Source: Tubiluchus corallicola (Eukaryota; Priapulida; Priapulimorpha; Priapulimorphida; Tubiluchidae). Taken from it: a DNA stretch of 25,000 nucleotides. The DNA lies in contig JAQGDQ010001547.1 in the NCBI GenBank assembly GCA_030141605.1, positions 1 to 25,000 on the forward strand, read 5' to 3'. Below are positions 12,701 through 21,083 of the stretch, piece after piece. Under the pieces are notes generated by a model that saw nothing but the letters and a program-made list of their open reading frames with translations, had not been told where the DNA came from and did no database searches. Position 1 is the first letter of the stretch; each line of letters opens with the position of its first letter. A program made the translations under genes and the position numbers.

Positions 12701-15380
12701 CATACTATTAACAAATAATAGTCTTTCTATCTTTTATATCATCTCATATATGACCTTCATTCATTACACCATTCAATTTTAAGCACTAAATTTTGATCAT
12801 ACGATTCACTTTAAAAGTTCAGATTATTTCCATTACTTTTTTTCTATCACTGTGTGGGACAATCTAACAAGCCCTGCTTTTTGATTGCCCGCAACACATT
12901 TACCTTCGTATATAGGTGAACAGTGTTTGAGGCTTTTCCTGTGCAGTATTTCTTATTTGTATTACGTTCATTGTAGGCCCTTTCACTAGATATTGTACAT
13001 GAAACTATTGTAAATGTGTAATGTGAAATAAATGACTTACCTACTAACGTCAATCATGTTTCTCCGAGTTACTTACTAAAACAATACTAATTATGAACTA
13101 ATTAGACAATAGCTATCGAATTCTTACATTTTTCCACAGACTAAAATAGCAGAGGCTTAATTTCTCTTCACGGCAGGTATCGGGACTCTTCCAGAGACGC
13201 AACAAAAGCAAAAATCCAGACTGTTGAAGAAGCTGAAGGCTCTGAGAGTTTCTACTATGCAAAGGATCAAGCCTCCCACCTCACGATATCAACTCCTATC
13301 CCTAGGTCAAGATGTCACTGATACCGGAAACACGAAATATAATGATGTGTCTCACTCCGCAAAAGTGACAATATCAACCAATGATGATGGTGACGATGAC
13401 GGCGAAGATCATGATGATAATGAGAATGACGATGAGAATCTGTACTCGCTGTATGCTCAATGTATAGAGAGTGGGCTGCTGCATGTTGCTATGGAAACGG
13501 GTGCTACGGGGCTGGCGAAAATACTTGCAGATGTGGCGAAGTCAGAAGAAGATCTCTGCCTAGAACGGGTAAGTATCTGGTCAATGATTTTGACCATCTT
13601 TCACTCTCAGTCTCTTACATCATCCAGACTTCTTCCCATTGTTTCTTTTTCCAGAGATCTAAGTGTCTGGTCTTTAATTTTATCTATCTTTCACTATCTC
13701 TGATGTCATCGGGACCTTTTCCCATTGTTTCTGTTTCCAGAGATCTAAGTGTCTGGTCCTTGATTTTGACCGTCTTTCACCATCTCTGATGTCATCGAGA
13801 CCTTTTCCCATTGTTTCTGCTTCCGGGGGCCTAAGTGTCTGGTCTTTGATTTTATCTGTCTTTCACTATCTCTGACGTCGAGACCTCTTCCCATTGTTTC
13901 TGCTTCTGGAGATCCAAGTGTCTGGTCCTTGATTTTATCCATCTTTCACTATCTCTGCGTCATCAAGACCTCTTCCCATTGTTTTTGCTTCCAGAGATCT
14001 AAATGTCTGGTCTTTGATTTTATCCACCTTTCACTATCTCTGACATCATCGACTCTTCCCATTTTTTCTGCTTCTAGAAATCTAAGTGTCTGGTCCTTGA
14101 TTTTCAACATCTCTCACTGTCTCTGACGTCATCGAGACCTCTTCCCATTTTTTCGGCTTCTAGAAATCTAAGTGTCTGGTCCTTGATTTTCACCATCTTT
14201 CACTATCTCTGACGTCATCGAGACCTCTTCCCAGTTTTTCTGCTTCCAGAAATCTAAGTGTCTGGTCCTTGATTTTTACCATCATTCACTATCTCTGACG
14301 TCATCGAGACCTCTTCCCAGTTTTTCTGCTTCCAGAAATCTAAGTGTCGGGTCCTTGATTTTTACCATCATTCACTATCTCTGACGTCATCGAGACCTCG
14401 TCCCATTTTTTCTGCTTCCAGAAATCTAAGTGTCTGGTCCTTGATTTTCACCATCTTTCACTGTCTCTGACGTCATCGAGACCTCTTCCCATTGTTTCTG
14501 CTTCCAGAAATCTAAGTGTCTGGTCCTTGATTTTCACCATCTTTCACTGTCTCTGACGTCATCGAGACCTCTTCCCATTGTTTCTGCTTTCGGAGATCTA
14601 AGTGTCTGGTCCTTGATTTTCACCATCTTTCACTGTCTCTAACGTCATCGAGACCTCTTCCCATTGTTTCTGCTTTCGGAGATCTAAATGTCTGGTCCTT
14701 GATTTTCACCATCTTTCACTGTCTCTGACGTCATCGAGACCTCTTCCCATTGTTTCTGCTTTCGGAGATCTAAATGTCTGGTCCTTGATTTTCACCATCT
14801 TTCACTGTCTCTGACGTCATCGAGACCTCTTCCCATTGTTTCTGCTTTCGGAGATCTAAATGTCTGGTCCTTGATTTTCACCATCTTTCACTATCTCTGA
14901 CGTCATCGAGACCTCTTCCCATTGTTTCTGCTTTCGGAGATCTAAGTGTCTGGTCCTTGATTTTCACCATCTTTCACTGTCTCTAACGTCATCGAGACCT
15001 CTTCCCATTGTTTCTGCTTTCGGAGATCTAAATGTCTGGTCCTTGATTTTCACCATCTTTCACTGTCTCTGACGTCATCGAGACCTCTTCCCATTGTTTC
15101 TGCTTTCGGAGATCTAAATGTCTGGTCCTTGATTTTCACCATCTTTCACTGTCTCTGACATCATCGAGACCTCTTCCCATTGTTTCTGCTTTCAGAGATC
15201 TTGGTACGGAAATTGACGGCACACTGACCTGATGAAAGGAAGCATAAAGGATCAGTGGGGCACGCCGTTTGTTAAAATATAAAACGTTCTAAATGTTTTT
15301 TCGTGTTTCAGAATGGGAGAACTCCTCTGGAAGTGGCACTAGGGAAGAGTGAAGGGAAAACAACAGAGATCTTGCAATAA
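5588..15380 (+). CDS. Seven-exon gene: MLKL/HeLo-like helical bundle plus C-terminal ankyrin repeats
   Basis: Spliced CDS: 5588-5674, 8447-8594, 9196-9268, 9855-9951, 11403-11505, 13177-13568 and 15312-15380, total 969 nt, 322 aa plus stop. Every intron is GT-AG and every junction keeps the frame. The start ATG sits in ACCATGG with an in-frame TAA at 5567-5569. Residues 5-125 are almost all amphipathic helix, with a segment at 72-125 (ENYLKVLAEIENYVNKI, then an EIENKINQLHDKL stretch) that resembles the third and fourth helices of MLKL-type N-terminal bundles. Residues 136-193 are a charged helical linker and 238-257 an Asp/Glu/Asn-rich run. Residues 268-288 (GLLHVAMETGA) and 301-322 (NGRTPLEVALGKSEG) fit ankyrin repeats, the last one cut short by the stop. 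No kinase domain or signal peptide is seen. In known families such bundles act at membranes in cell death, often fused to repeat sensors; that role here is inference. The exon structure is well supported, the domain name less so. Confidence -1.
5675..6056 (+). other. Start of intron 1, with a possible alternative terminal exon
   Basis: A good acceptor (TTCTCCTTTTGCAG) ends at 5744. Exon 1 spliced to 5745 would read AAG TAC AAT GCA TTA and stop at TAA 5769-5771, giving a 37-aa product. AATAAA signals follow at 5878-5887 and 5992-5997. This is inference from motifs only. Confidence -1.
6057..7543 (+). repeat. 32-bp minisatellite in intron 1, about 46 copies
   Basis: The unit is TATCATGTCATTATAGTAG followed by TTTCGTATCATTA. 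Variants alternate TTCG/TTCA, ATCATTATA/ATCTTTATA and ATCATG/ATTATG. Multi-unit blocks recur in the same order (about 6660-6880 resembles 7020-7120 and 7360-7460), which points to segmental duplication inside the array. Confidence -1.
7544..8446 (+). other. Remainder of intron 1
   Basis: No gene seen. 7588-7660 is rich in TTCGAA and resembles the right end of the element at 21646-22039. A (TA) run lies near 7841-7852 and an (AAC)n microsatellite at 8101-8130. The intron ends with a pyrimidine-rich acceptor at 8446. Confidence -1.
8447..8594 (+). CDS. Exon 2 of the helical-bundle/ankyrin gene
   Basis: Codes residues 30-78 and the first base of codon 79. Acceptor TTGTTTTAG|GTC, donor GCAG|GTAGGA. 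The frame from exon 1 stays open: VKAYNSCCESM, then MKPVIDRLHACAGEHDQA, then LPALENYLKVLA. It is leucine- and alanine-rich and helical. Confidence -1.
8626..9100 (+). repeat. Three tandem copies of about 165 bp in intron 2
   Basis: The core CAGCTGGG(T/C)TCAGCTTGCT recurs at about 8640, 8801 and 8970, with TTGTTGACTTGTGGCGCCAT inside each copy. The first copy starts about 45 bases after the donor of exon 2. Copies differ by single bases and short indels. Confidence -1.
9196..9268 (+). CDS. Exon 3 of the helical-bundle/ankyrin gene
   Basis: Codes residues 79-102 and two bases of codon 103. Acceptor TTTTTTAAACAG, donor GA|GTAAGT, a perfect U1 match. Translation EIENYVNKIQDYHTIRKATK. The preceding intron contributes one base and the phase closes exactly. 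Confidence -1.
9288..9782 (+). repeat. (CT)n polypyrimidine tract filling intron 3
   Basis: About 495 bases made almost only of C and T, in CT dinucleotides with CCCT, TTCC and CATCATCTCATCTCGT interruptions. It covers most of the 586-bp intron 3. The long Ser/Leu and Arg/Glu ORFs on the two strands are products of the repeat. Confidence -1.
9855..9951 (+). CDS. Exon 4 of the helical-bundle/ankyrin gene
   Basis: Codes residues 103-135. Acceptor ATTTTTCAG, donor CAC|GTAAGT. Translation NKINQLHDKLNQAIMVL, then CTAVNSARITTPPMH. This finishes the predicted helical bundle. If the intron were read through, it would hit a stop after nine codons. Confidence -1.
9990..10862 (+). repeat. 72-bp minisatellite in intron 4, about 12 copies
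   Basis: Units are 95-100 percent alike by eye. Because 72 is a multiple of three, one frame stays open and reads a 24-aa repeat (CLWCAKGKNKSLSMLGLFY plus CYHLN). Unit 3 breaks this frame with TAA near 10190. Two single-unit variants (ACTCAGCATG to AGTCAGCACG) recur at 10677 and 10820, a sign of recent duplication of a unit pair. The array starts 38 bases after the exon 4 donor. Confidence -1.
10863..11402 (+). other. Rest of intron 4, AT-rich
   Basis: Contains TA-rich microsatellite stretches at about 10933-11075 (TATATA, TATTTATGTA variants). The remainder is unique with no gene seen, ending in the acceptor at 11402. Confidence -1.
11403..11505 (+). CDS. Exon 5 of the helical-bundle/ankyrin gene
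   Basis: Codes residues 136-169 and one base of codon 170. Acceptor ATGCTTTCAG, donor AAAAAG|GTGAGA. Translation EKIASERMKFQHSIV, then NDRTRIENELNEEMDQLEK, a charged helix. The last 17 or so exon bases and the donor are the founder unit of the 36-bp array that fills the start of intron 5. Confidence -1.
11486..12113 (+). repeat. 36-bp minisatellite made from the exon 5 / intron 5 junction
   Basis: The unit is about 36 bp (34-38) and includes GGATCAGCTAGAAAAAG|GTGAG, the true end of exon 5 with its donor, then AAAAACAATAAGTT. About 15 further GTGAG donor copies follow the real one. The last full unit has lost it (GGCAAG) and one has AAGTGAG. Copies vary between AACAG, AATAA and GATCAG before CTAGAAA. 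Confidence -1.
12114..12485 (+). other. Unique part of intron 5
   Basis: No gene, RNA or repeat recognised. It contains the short motif AAGATGGCG at 12325-12333, which resembles a YY1 site but is not otherwise supported. Confidence -1.
12486..12673 (+). mobile_element. Fragment of a non-LTR retrotransposon reverse transcriptase C terminus
   Basis: One frame reads GPKVWNEI, then SITRFKKMLKNQIL and a stop, the typical end of LINE (CR1/jockey-type) ORF2. An in-frame stop shows decay. The same 188-bp stretch recurs at 16403-16591. Confidence -1.
12674..13176 (+). other. End of intron 5, possible LINE 3' untranslated remnant
   Basis: AT-rich, following directly on the LINE fragment. AAATAAATGAC near 13026-13036 could be the LINE 3' tail, but no second copy is available to confirm it. 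A short ORF on the minus strand (12847-13053) has no features of a gene. Confidence -1.
13177..13568 (+). CDS. Exon 6 of the helical-bundle/ankyrin gene
   Basis: Codes residues 170-300, the largest exon. Acceptor CTTCACGGCAG|GT, donor CGG|GTAAGT. It contains a Lys/Arg-rich helix (KSRLLKKLKALR), a flexible segment, the acidic run (DDGDDDGEDHDDNENDDEN, residues 239-257) and the first ankyrin-like repeat. The reading frame continues open about 130 bases into the intron, but the perfect donor and the match of exon 7 favour splicing here. Confidence -1.
13569..15203 (+). repeat. 86-bp minisatellite in intron 6, about 19 copies, with CRE-like sites
   Basis: The first unit starts at the exon 6 donor (GGGTAAGTATCTGGT aligns with ATCTAAGTGTCTGGT in later units). 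Units hold TTGATTTTCACCATCTTTCA, TCTCTGACGTCATCGAGACC and CCCATTGTTTCTGCTT. Ten units carry the perfect palindrome TGACGTCA, the first at 14124. Others have TGATGTCA, TAACGTCA or TGACATCA. Early units end in TTTCCAG or CTTCCAG, like a splice acceptor; late ones mostly have TTCGGAG. Confidence -1.
15312..15380 (+). CDS. Exon 7 (last coding exon) of the helical-bundle/ankyrin gene
   Basis: Codes residues 301-322 and stop TAA. Acceptor TTTTTCGTGTTTCAG. NGRTPLEVALGKSEG is a textbook ankyrin first helix that joins the ankyrin-like end of exon 6. The final codons and stop form the first part of the 46-bp repeat that follows. Confidence -1.
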   Translation, partial: NGRTPLEVALGKSEGKTTEILQ

Positions 15381-15919
15381 TGAAGCTAATGTATGACTCA
15401 ACATGTACCACGTGATTATGCAACAGTGAAGCTAATGTATGACTCAACATGTACCACGTGATTATGCAACAGTGAAGCTAATGTATGACTCAACATGTAC
15501 CACGTGATTATGCAATAATGGAACCAATGACTCAACATGTACCATGTGATCTTGCAATAATGAAGCTAATGTATGACTCAACATGTACCACATGACCTTG
15601 CAACAATGAAGCTAACATGTACCATGTGATCTTGCAATAATGGAGCTAATGTATGACTCAACATGTACCACGTGACCTTGCAACAATGAAGCTACGATGT
15701 ACCACGTGATTATGCTACAATGGAGCTAATGTATGACTCAACATGTACCACGTGATTATGCAACAGTGAAGCTAATGTATGACTCAACATGTACCACGTG
15801 ATTATGCAACAGTGAAGCTAATGTATGACTCAACATATACCACGTGACCTTGCAACAATGAAGCTTACATGTACCACGTGATCTTGCAACAATGAAGCTA
15901 ATGTATGACTCAACATGTT
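15367..15919 (+). repeat. 46-bp minisatellite overlapping the stop codon, with AP-1-like and E-box motifs
   Basis: About 12 units of up to 46 bp. GATCTTGCAATAATGAAGCT, which includes the last codons and the stop TAA of the gene, is part of the unit. Ten units have TGACTCA and nine have CACGTG. Three shorter units lack the TGACTCA part. The 3' UTR of the gene probably runs through this array. Confidence -1.
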
Positions 15920-16402
15920 GTTTCATGCATAATTTAAAATACTCAACTATCAAGGATACATGATACCTAATTGTCTCAAAAACACCTAAGTATTGGCCGC
16001 TCCTATGCAAAAGTATATAAAAACTGTCTGCAATTGACTCAAAAACTCCGCAATTAATTCTATATTTTTATACATAGAGATATACACGTGGTTACACTGA
16101 TGTACGTGATGTAAACAAAGTGACGGCCTGCCATCTAGCTGTCAGCTTGTGAAATAATGTACTGGGTTCGTAAAAATTTTCTCAACGAATTTACACGATT
16201 TACAAAAACGGCACTACTGGTCTTCCAAAAATTCGGAATTCCACGTATCCGGGGAAAATTCTCGTCCCTGCATTGTTTTCTTTGGACTTACTTACAGTAT
16301 CCACTCACCTTAACTAAGGTACTTCTTAATTTAGGCACCTGCTGAAAAGTGCACAATTCTTACAAAAAATGGAAAAGTTTACAAAATGGAAAAGAACACC
16401 AA
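15920..16402 (+). other. Downstream flank of the seven-exon gene
   Basis: Unique AT-rich sequence. No canonical AATAAA was seen between the stop codon and the next LINE fragment, so the polyadenylation site is not located. Small ORFs here are not supported. Confidence -1.
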
Positions 16403-16591
16403 ATCAATTTTCAAACGTCTATCATATCAAAGACCAAAAGTCTGGAATGAGATTTGTCAATCCGCAAAAAAATAGCAGATCTATTACTAGATTTAAAAAA
16501 ATGCTAAAAAATCAAATTTTAAGTAAGTATCAGTGAGTAATCAAAACTTCTATCAGTATCCATCCTCACAGTAGTTGCAAAACAGTGGTGT
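16403..16591 (+). mobile_element. Second copy of the LINE reverse transcriptase C-terminal fragment
   Basis: Closely matches 12486-12673 over its whole length. It reads SYQRPKVWNEICQSAKK and is then broken by a one-base A insertion. Both copies share the left edge (ATCAATTTTC) and the right edge (GTGGTGT), but their flanks differ. Confidence -1.
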
Positions 16592-16970
16592 CTACATCCA
16601 CTCCATATTATCATTTTTTGCACATTCACACATACTTACTTGACACAGTCATATAAAAGCGTATTTTTTTTTAATTAAAACGTAAAACGCAATAATTATT
16701 ATGACATCATTCTTTCTGGGAAGCAGGACGCGGCCATGTTTTTCCGCGGTAAAAATCTCGGCCAGCGGTGCCATTTTGTATGATGGTCATTGTGTTGGAG
16801 GCTCAATCAATCAATCAATTTATTTAACTCCAGCAATACATATACAATACATCAACATACAATCTTATTGAAACAAAAAGAAACAGTATAAGTAAAAAAA
16901 CGTTGATGAAGTCAAATTGACCAAATAAAAGAGTTGCTGTATGACACCTTGAAAGCTTGGCTTGTTAAGG
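16592..16970 (-). mobile_element. Possible LINE/SINE 3' end on the minus strand
   Basis: On the minus strand, TATTGCTGGAGTTAAATAAA is followed by (TTGA)n at about 16806-16819, like the 3' terminus of a non-LTR element with a tetranucleotide tail. The rest of the stretch is unassigned. An AATAAA on the plus strand lies at 16924-16929. Confidence -1.
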
Positions 16971-17612
16971 TGGCAGAAATGAGTGAATGAAAGAATGGTT
17001 ATGGTTAGTAGACATGATGGAATGGAAAAATAGTAAGATTAGGGATAGGAAGAAGGAAGAGAGGAGAGGATGAGTGAATGAAAGAATGGTTAGGGTTAGT
17101 AGACATGATGGAATGGAAAAATAGTAAGATTAGGAATAGGAAGAAGGAAGGGAGGGGAGGATGAGCGAGTGAAAGAATGGTTAGGGTTAGTAGACATGAT
17201 GGAATGGAAAAATAGTAAGATTAGAGATAGGAAGAAGGAAGGGAGGGAGGATGAGTGAATGAAAGAATGTTTAGGGTCAGAAGAAATGATGGAATGGAAA
17301 AAATAGTGAGATTAGGGATAGGAAGGGGAGGGGAGGATGAGTGAATGAAAGAATGGTTAGGGTTAGTAGACATGATGGAATGGAGAAATAGTAAGATTAG
17401 GGATAGGAAGAAGGAAGGGAGGGGAGGATGAGTGAATGAAAGAATGGTTAGGATTAGTAGACATGATGGAATGGAAAAATGGTAAGATTAGGGATAGGAA
17501 GAAGGAAGGGAGGAGAGGATGAGTGAATGAAAGAATGGTTAGGGTCAGTAGACATGATGGATTGGAAAAAATAGTAAGATTAGGGATAGGAAGAAGGAAA
17601 AGAGGAGAAGAA
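16971..17612 (+). repeat. GA-rich repeat of about 90 bp, seven copies
   Basis: Units begin GAGTGAATGAAAGAATGG at 16981, 17072, 17163 (GAGCGAG), 17253, 17339, 17430 and 17521. Most contain GGTTAGGGTTAG, resembling two animal telomere units, and end in a GGAAGAAGGAAGGGAGG purine run. Strongly purine-biased on the plus strand. Confidence -1.
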
Positions 17613-19091
17613 ACGACTACAGTGTATGTTTAATTTACATAGAGGTATATTAAAATAGCATTATAATTGATTGGAGGCCATATATTGCGACTGCATGAGA
17701 CATAGAACCATTCAAATTGTATTATAAGTATGAATTAAAAATGGTCCTTTTCAAGTACTTTTTGAAACTATAAATAGTTTTGTGTATTTTTACTTGGGCA
17801 CTTATTTTATTCCAGTTACTGGGCTAAATAGTATGGAATTTTCCATCAAGCCGGTGTATAGTGTCGCCACCTATACCATAATTATCGGAACATACACATT
17901 CATGATGCAAAAAGAGGCTATACAATAACTAACAATTCTGCGATAATTTACTAAGGCGAAACTAAAAAAACAAAGCGTAAAAAATGTGCATTGAACAAAT
18001 TTAAAACAATCCTGCTAACCAGCGGGAAATAAACAAACTTTCATTTCAACTGATTTCCAAATATTCCACGTTTCGGCTTGAAACATTCACAAAACTTTAA
18101 AGAAAATTTTTTTTATTTTTTCCTTCCACCCTACTGACATTTTTCAGTTCATGAGTTTTTGTGTCAGGCCTAGTATCATAATCACCTTGCAATGGCAAGC
18201 GTAGGAATCTTATTTTAGCTGTTGAAAAGCCGCTTAACTGCACCACAGTTTATTGATTGAGAAGGGCAACACTGGTATGACACAAACTTATTTGTTTTTC
18301 TTTTGTTTTGTTTATTACTGAGACACGTTCGTTATTATTTAAATGCACGTATTTTGCAGTTTGATTCAGTTCCCTATTTGAAAGTTTATTTAAATTTCTG
18401 TTTGGCTAGCTTACTTTTCACTTCATTTAATTTGTTTTTTATTATTTTTTATTTAATATTATTGTTATTATTTTGCATGTTTTTCTCATTTTGAGTTATG
18501 CATGGACGATATGACAGCTTGAATTTTGATCATTTTTATATTCATTTGTACCACATTATTTGGCTTTTACTTACCATTGCTTTTTCTTCATCATTTTCCT
18601 GTATGTTTAGATATTTTTGATTGCATTTTCATCCTTCAGTTATTTAAAGTTGATTAGTGAATTTTAAACAGATCAAGTTGCTAAGTAAAATAGTAATAAT
18701 ATAATTTCGATACTATTCATGAGTGAAATAGCTACAGTGTCATCCCAATAATTACATACATCCATTGAAGGATGGCTTGACTAGTTGACCTTCTTGGTCT
18801 TTCGGCATCCTATTTCCATTGTGATAATTAAATACATCTACTTGCCTCAGTTATATCATGAATATGGAAATAAATGCACGTTTTGAATTGAATTGAAAAT
18901 TGGTATACAGTACCGCTACAAATGGTTGCCAAACCCATAACTCAGGTTATCGCAATTATGCCCGTTTTGGTAAGAGTAGTTTAATTTCGATTCAGTCATA
19001 GACAAAGGATTAATTTATATTTTTTCACTATAGTAGCAGTATTTTAGACTTAATTGCTGCGCTCCAAAAACTCTGCAAGAAGACTTAAAAG
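17613..19091. other. AT-rich region without recognised gene
   Basis: Contains T-rich stretches at 18290-18495 and a LINE-like 3' end near 18855-18895 (GGAAATAAATGCACG then TTGAATTGAATTGAAAA). No ORF with gene-like content on either strand. Confidence -1.
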
Positions 19092-20057
19092 GAGCGCTAT
19101 TACACTTTCGCACCTCCTAGTTTTTTCTGGCCTATTGTTTGTTTTCACGCCTGCAGGCCAGAAAGCAGACCAACAGGCGTAATATACACCATATTCCCAT
19201 AATATTATTGGTTTATAGGCCTTACAATTCCAGATTAAAGTCATACATTACTTACCGTCATCAAACCACGTGAATAACTGTGTTTACGCCACTAATGCGC
19301 AATCGCTCTCGCGCAGTGACGTATGTGGCCCTTAACCTGTATTTTTAGTTTCTTTGCATAACTTATGATTATTATGGTTGCAGCCACAGGAGTTTGTATC
19401 GTATTACAGTGTTCCCTCGCTACTTCAAAAATATTAATTTAAAATATTTATCGCGGTATCTTCGATGACATCAGAATAGTGGTAGTGATGACGATAACGA
19501 TAAAAATAACATTGCAATAATGGTGGTGATAATGAGTTTATAAACCTAAAACGCCATTATTAGTCCTGTGTCAGTCATTATCTTTTGTTCAAAAGACTTC
19601 CCGAATTTTTTGTTTCTTCTTCACTGTATAGTCAGACCCAAGCTGGCATACACGAGGAAATTATTTTAGACGACTACAGTTATTTTAACATTAATTTTAT
19701 TTATTACTGTAATATTATTAGATTATAAAAGTAAAGGTTTTTTCTTTATTTCGTAAATGCGGTTAAGATAAAAGTGTGTCACGTGCCTTTTAAGCTAAGC
19801 CCTGACAATGCATAAACTAGTACGAAATTCGTCACGTGACTACACACACAAACAAGATGGCGATACGCCCTGTATAGGTGTAGAACTGTGAATCCAGCGT
19901 AATTATTGGTAATTATACACTAAATATATGAGTAAATTACCACGATATTAGCGGAAACATTCACTGATGACGTGAGAATAATAGAATAATGACCTACGAG
20001 CCTAGAAACGAGTAATAACCTAGAAAAAACTAGGAGGTGCGAAAGTGTAATAGCGCC
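19092..20057. mobile_element. Non-autonomous DNA transposon, copy A, with 8-bp target duplication
   Basis: Flanked by a perfect direct CTTAAAAG at 19084-19091 and 20058-20065. Terminal inverted repeats of about 36 bp start GGCGCTATTACACTTTCGCA; the left one has GAGCGC instead of GGCGC. A CTGGCC/GGCCAG hairpin lies just inside the left end. There is no transposase ORF. Compared with copy B it carries about 240 extra bases near 19406-19655. An 8-bp duplication fits hAT, Merlin, P or Zisupton-type elements; I cannot choose between them. Confidence -1.
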
Positions 20058-20065
20058 CTTAAAAG

Positions 20066-20329
20066 GTCTACTATCAGGACACGACCAGGCCTTCAAAATG
20101 AAAGGCAGAAGCCAAACTTAAATAAACGATTATAAGGCCAAGAATCAGCCAAGTAAGTGTCAGTTAATGCACAACAAATTTTCTGCATGCAAACGCATTT
20201 TCTCCTTAAAACTTCAAAATTTTAAAATTTAAAACACGCCTTCCAAAACAAAAGACATCTATTCGTTGAAACTTGCATTGTAACCTCAATGTAAAGTATA
20301 GTCCTGCCTTTTTTAATGGTATCAGACGA
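20066..20329. other. Unique spacer between the two transposon copies
   Basis: About 264 bases of AT-rich sequence with no feature seen. Both transposon copies point the same way on its two sides. Confidence -1.
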
Positions 20330-20337
20330 CAGTGAGT

Positions 20338-21083
20338 GGCGCTATTACACTTTCACACCGCCTAGCTTTTCCTGGCCTATTGGTTCTTTTCACGCCTGCA
20401 GGCCAGAAAGCAGACGAACAGGCGTAATATACACCATATTCCCATAATATTATTGCTTTGTATGCTTTATAAGCCCGGATTAAAATCAGATTAAAATCAT
20501 GCATTACTTACGCACCGCCGCCATTAAAAGCTGCACGTGAATAACCGTGTTTACACCACTAATGCGCAATCGCTCTCGCGCAGTGACGTATGTGACCCTT
20601 AACCTGTATTTTTAGTTTCTTTGCATAATTTATGATTATTAGGGTTGCAGCTACGGGAGTTTGTATCGTATCGCGGGAAATTATTTTAGACCACTGCAGT
20701 TATTTATCATTAATTTTATTTATTACTGTAGTATTATTACTATTAGATTATAAAAAAGTAAAGGTTTTCTCTTTATTTCGTAAATGCGGTGAAGATGAAA
20801 GTGTGTCACGTGCTTTTAAGCTAGGCCCTGATAATGCATAAACTAGTACGAAATTTGTCACGTGACTAACACACACAAACAAGATGGCGATACGCCCTGT
20901 ATAGGTGTAGAACTGTGAATACAGCGTAATTATTGGTAATTATACCTCAATATATGATTAAATTATAATTAGATTAGCGGAAACATTCACTGATGACGTA
21001 AGAATAATAGAATGATGACGTACGAGCCTAAAAACGAGTAATAACCTAGAAAAAGCTAGGGGGTGCGAAAGTGTAATAGCGCC
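20338..21083. mobile_element. Non-autonomous DNA transposon, copy B, with 8-bp target duplication
   Basis: Flanked by a perfect direct CAGTGAGT at 20330-20337 and 21084-21091. Terminal inverted repeats begin GGCGCTATTACACTTTC. It has the same orientation and most of the same interior as copy A, including CACGTG, GTCACGTGAC and AAGATGGCG motifs. ORFs inside (20322-20504, 20632-20841, 20958-21212) are short and unlike transposase. Confidence -1.

Noticed and set aside
13460-14126. ORFs running through the 86-bp repeat of intron 6
   Set aside because: They are not conserved between units (86 is not a multiple of three), and the exon 6 donor and exon 7 explain the coding sequence better.
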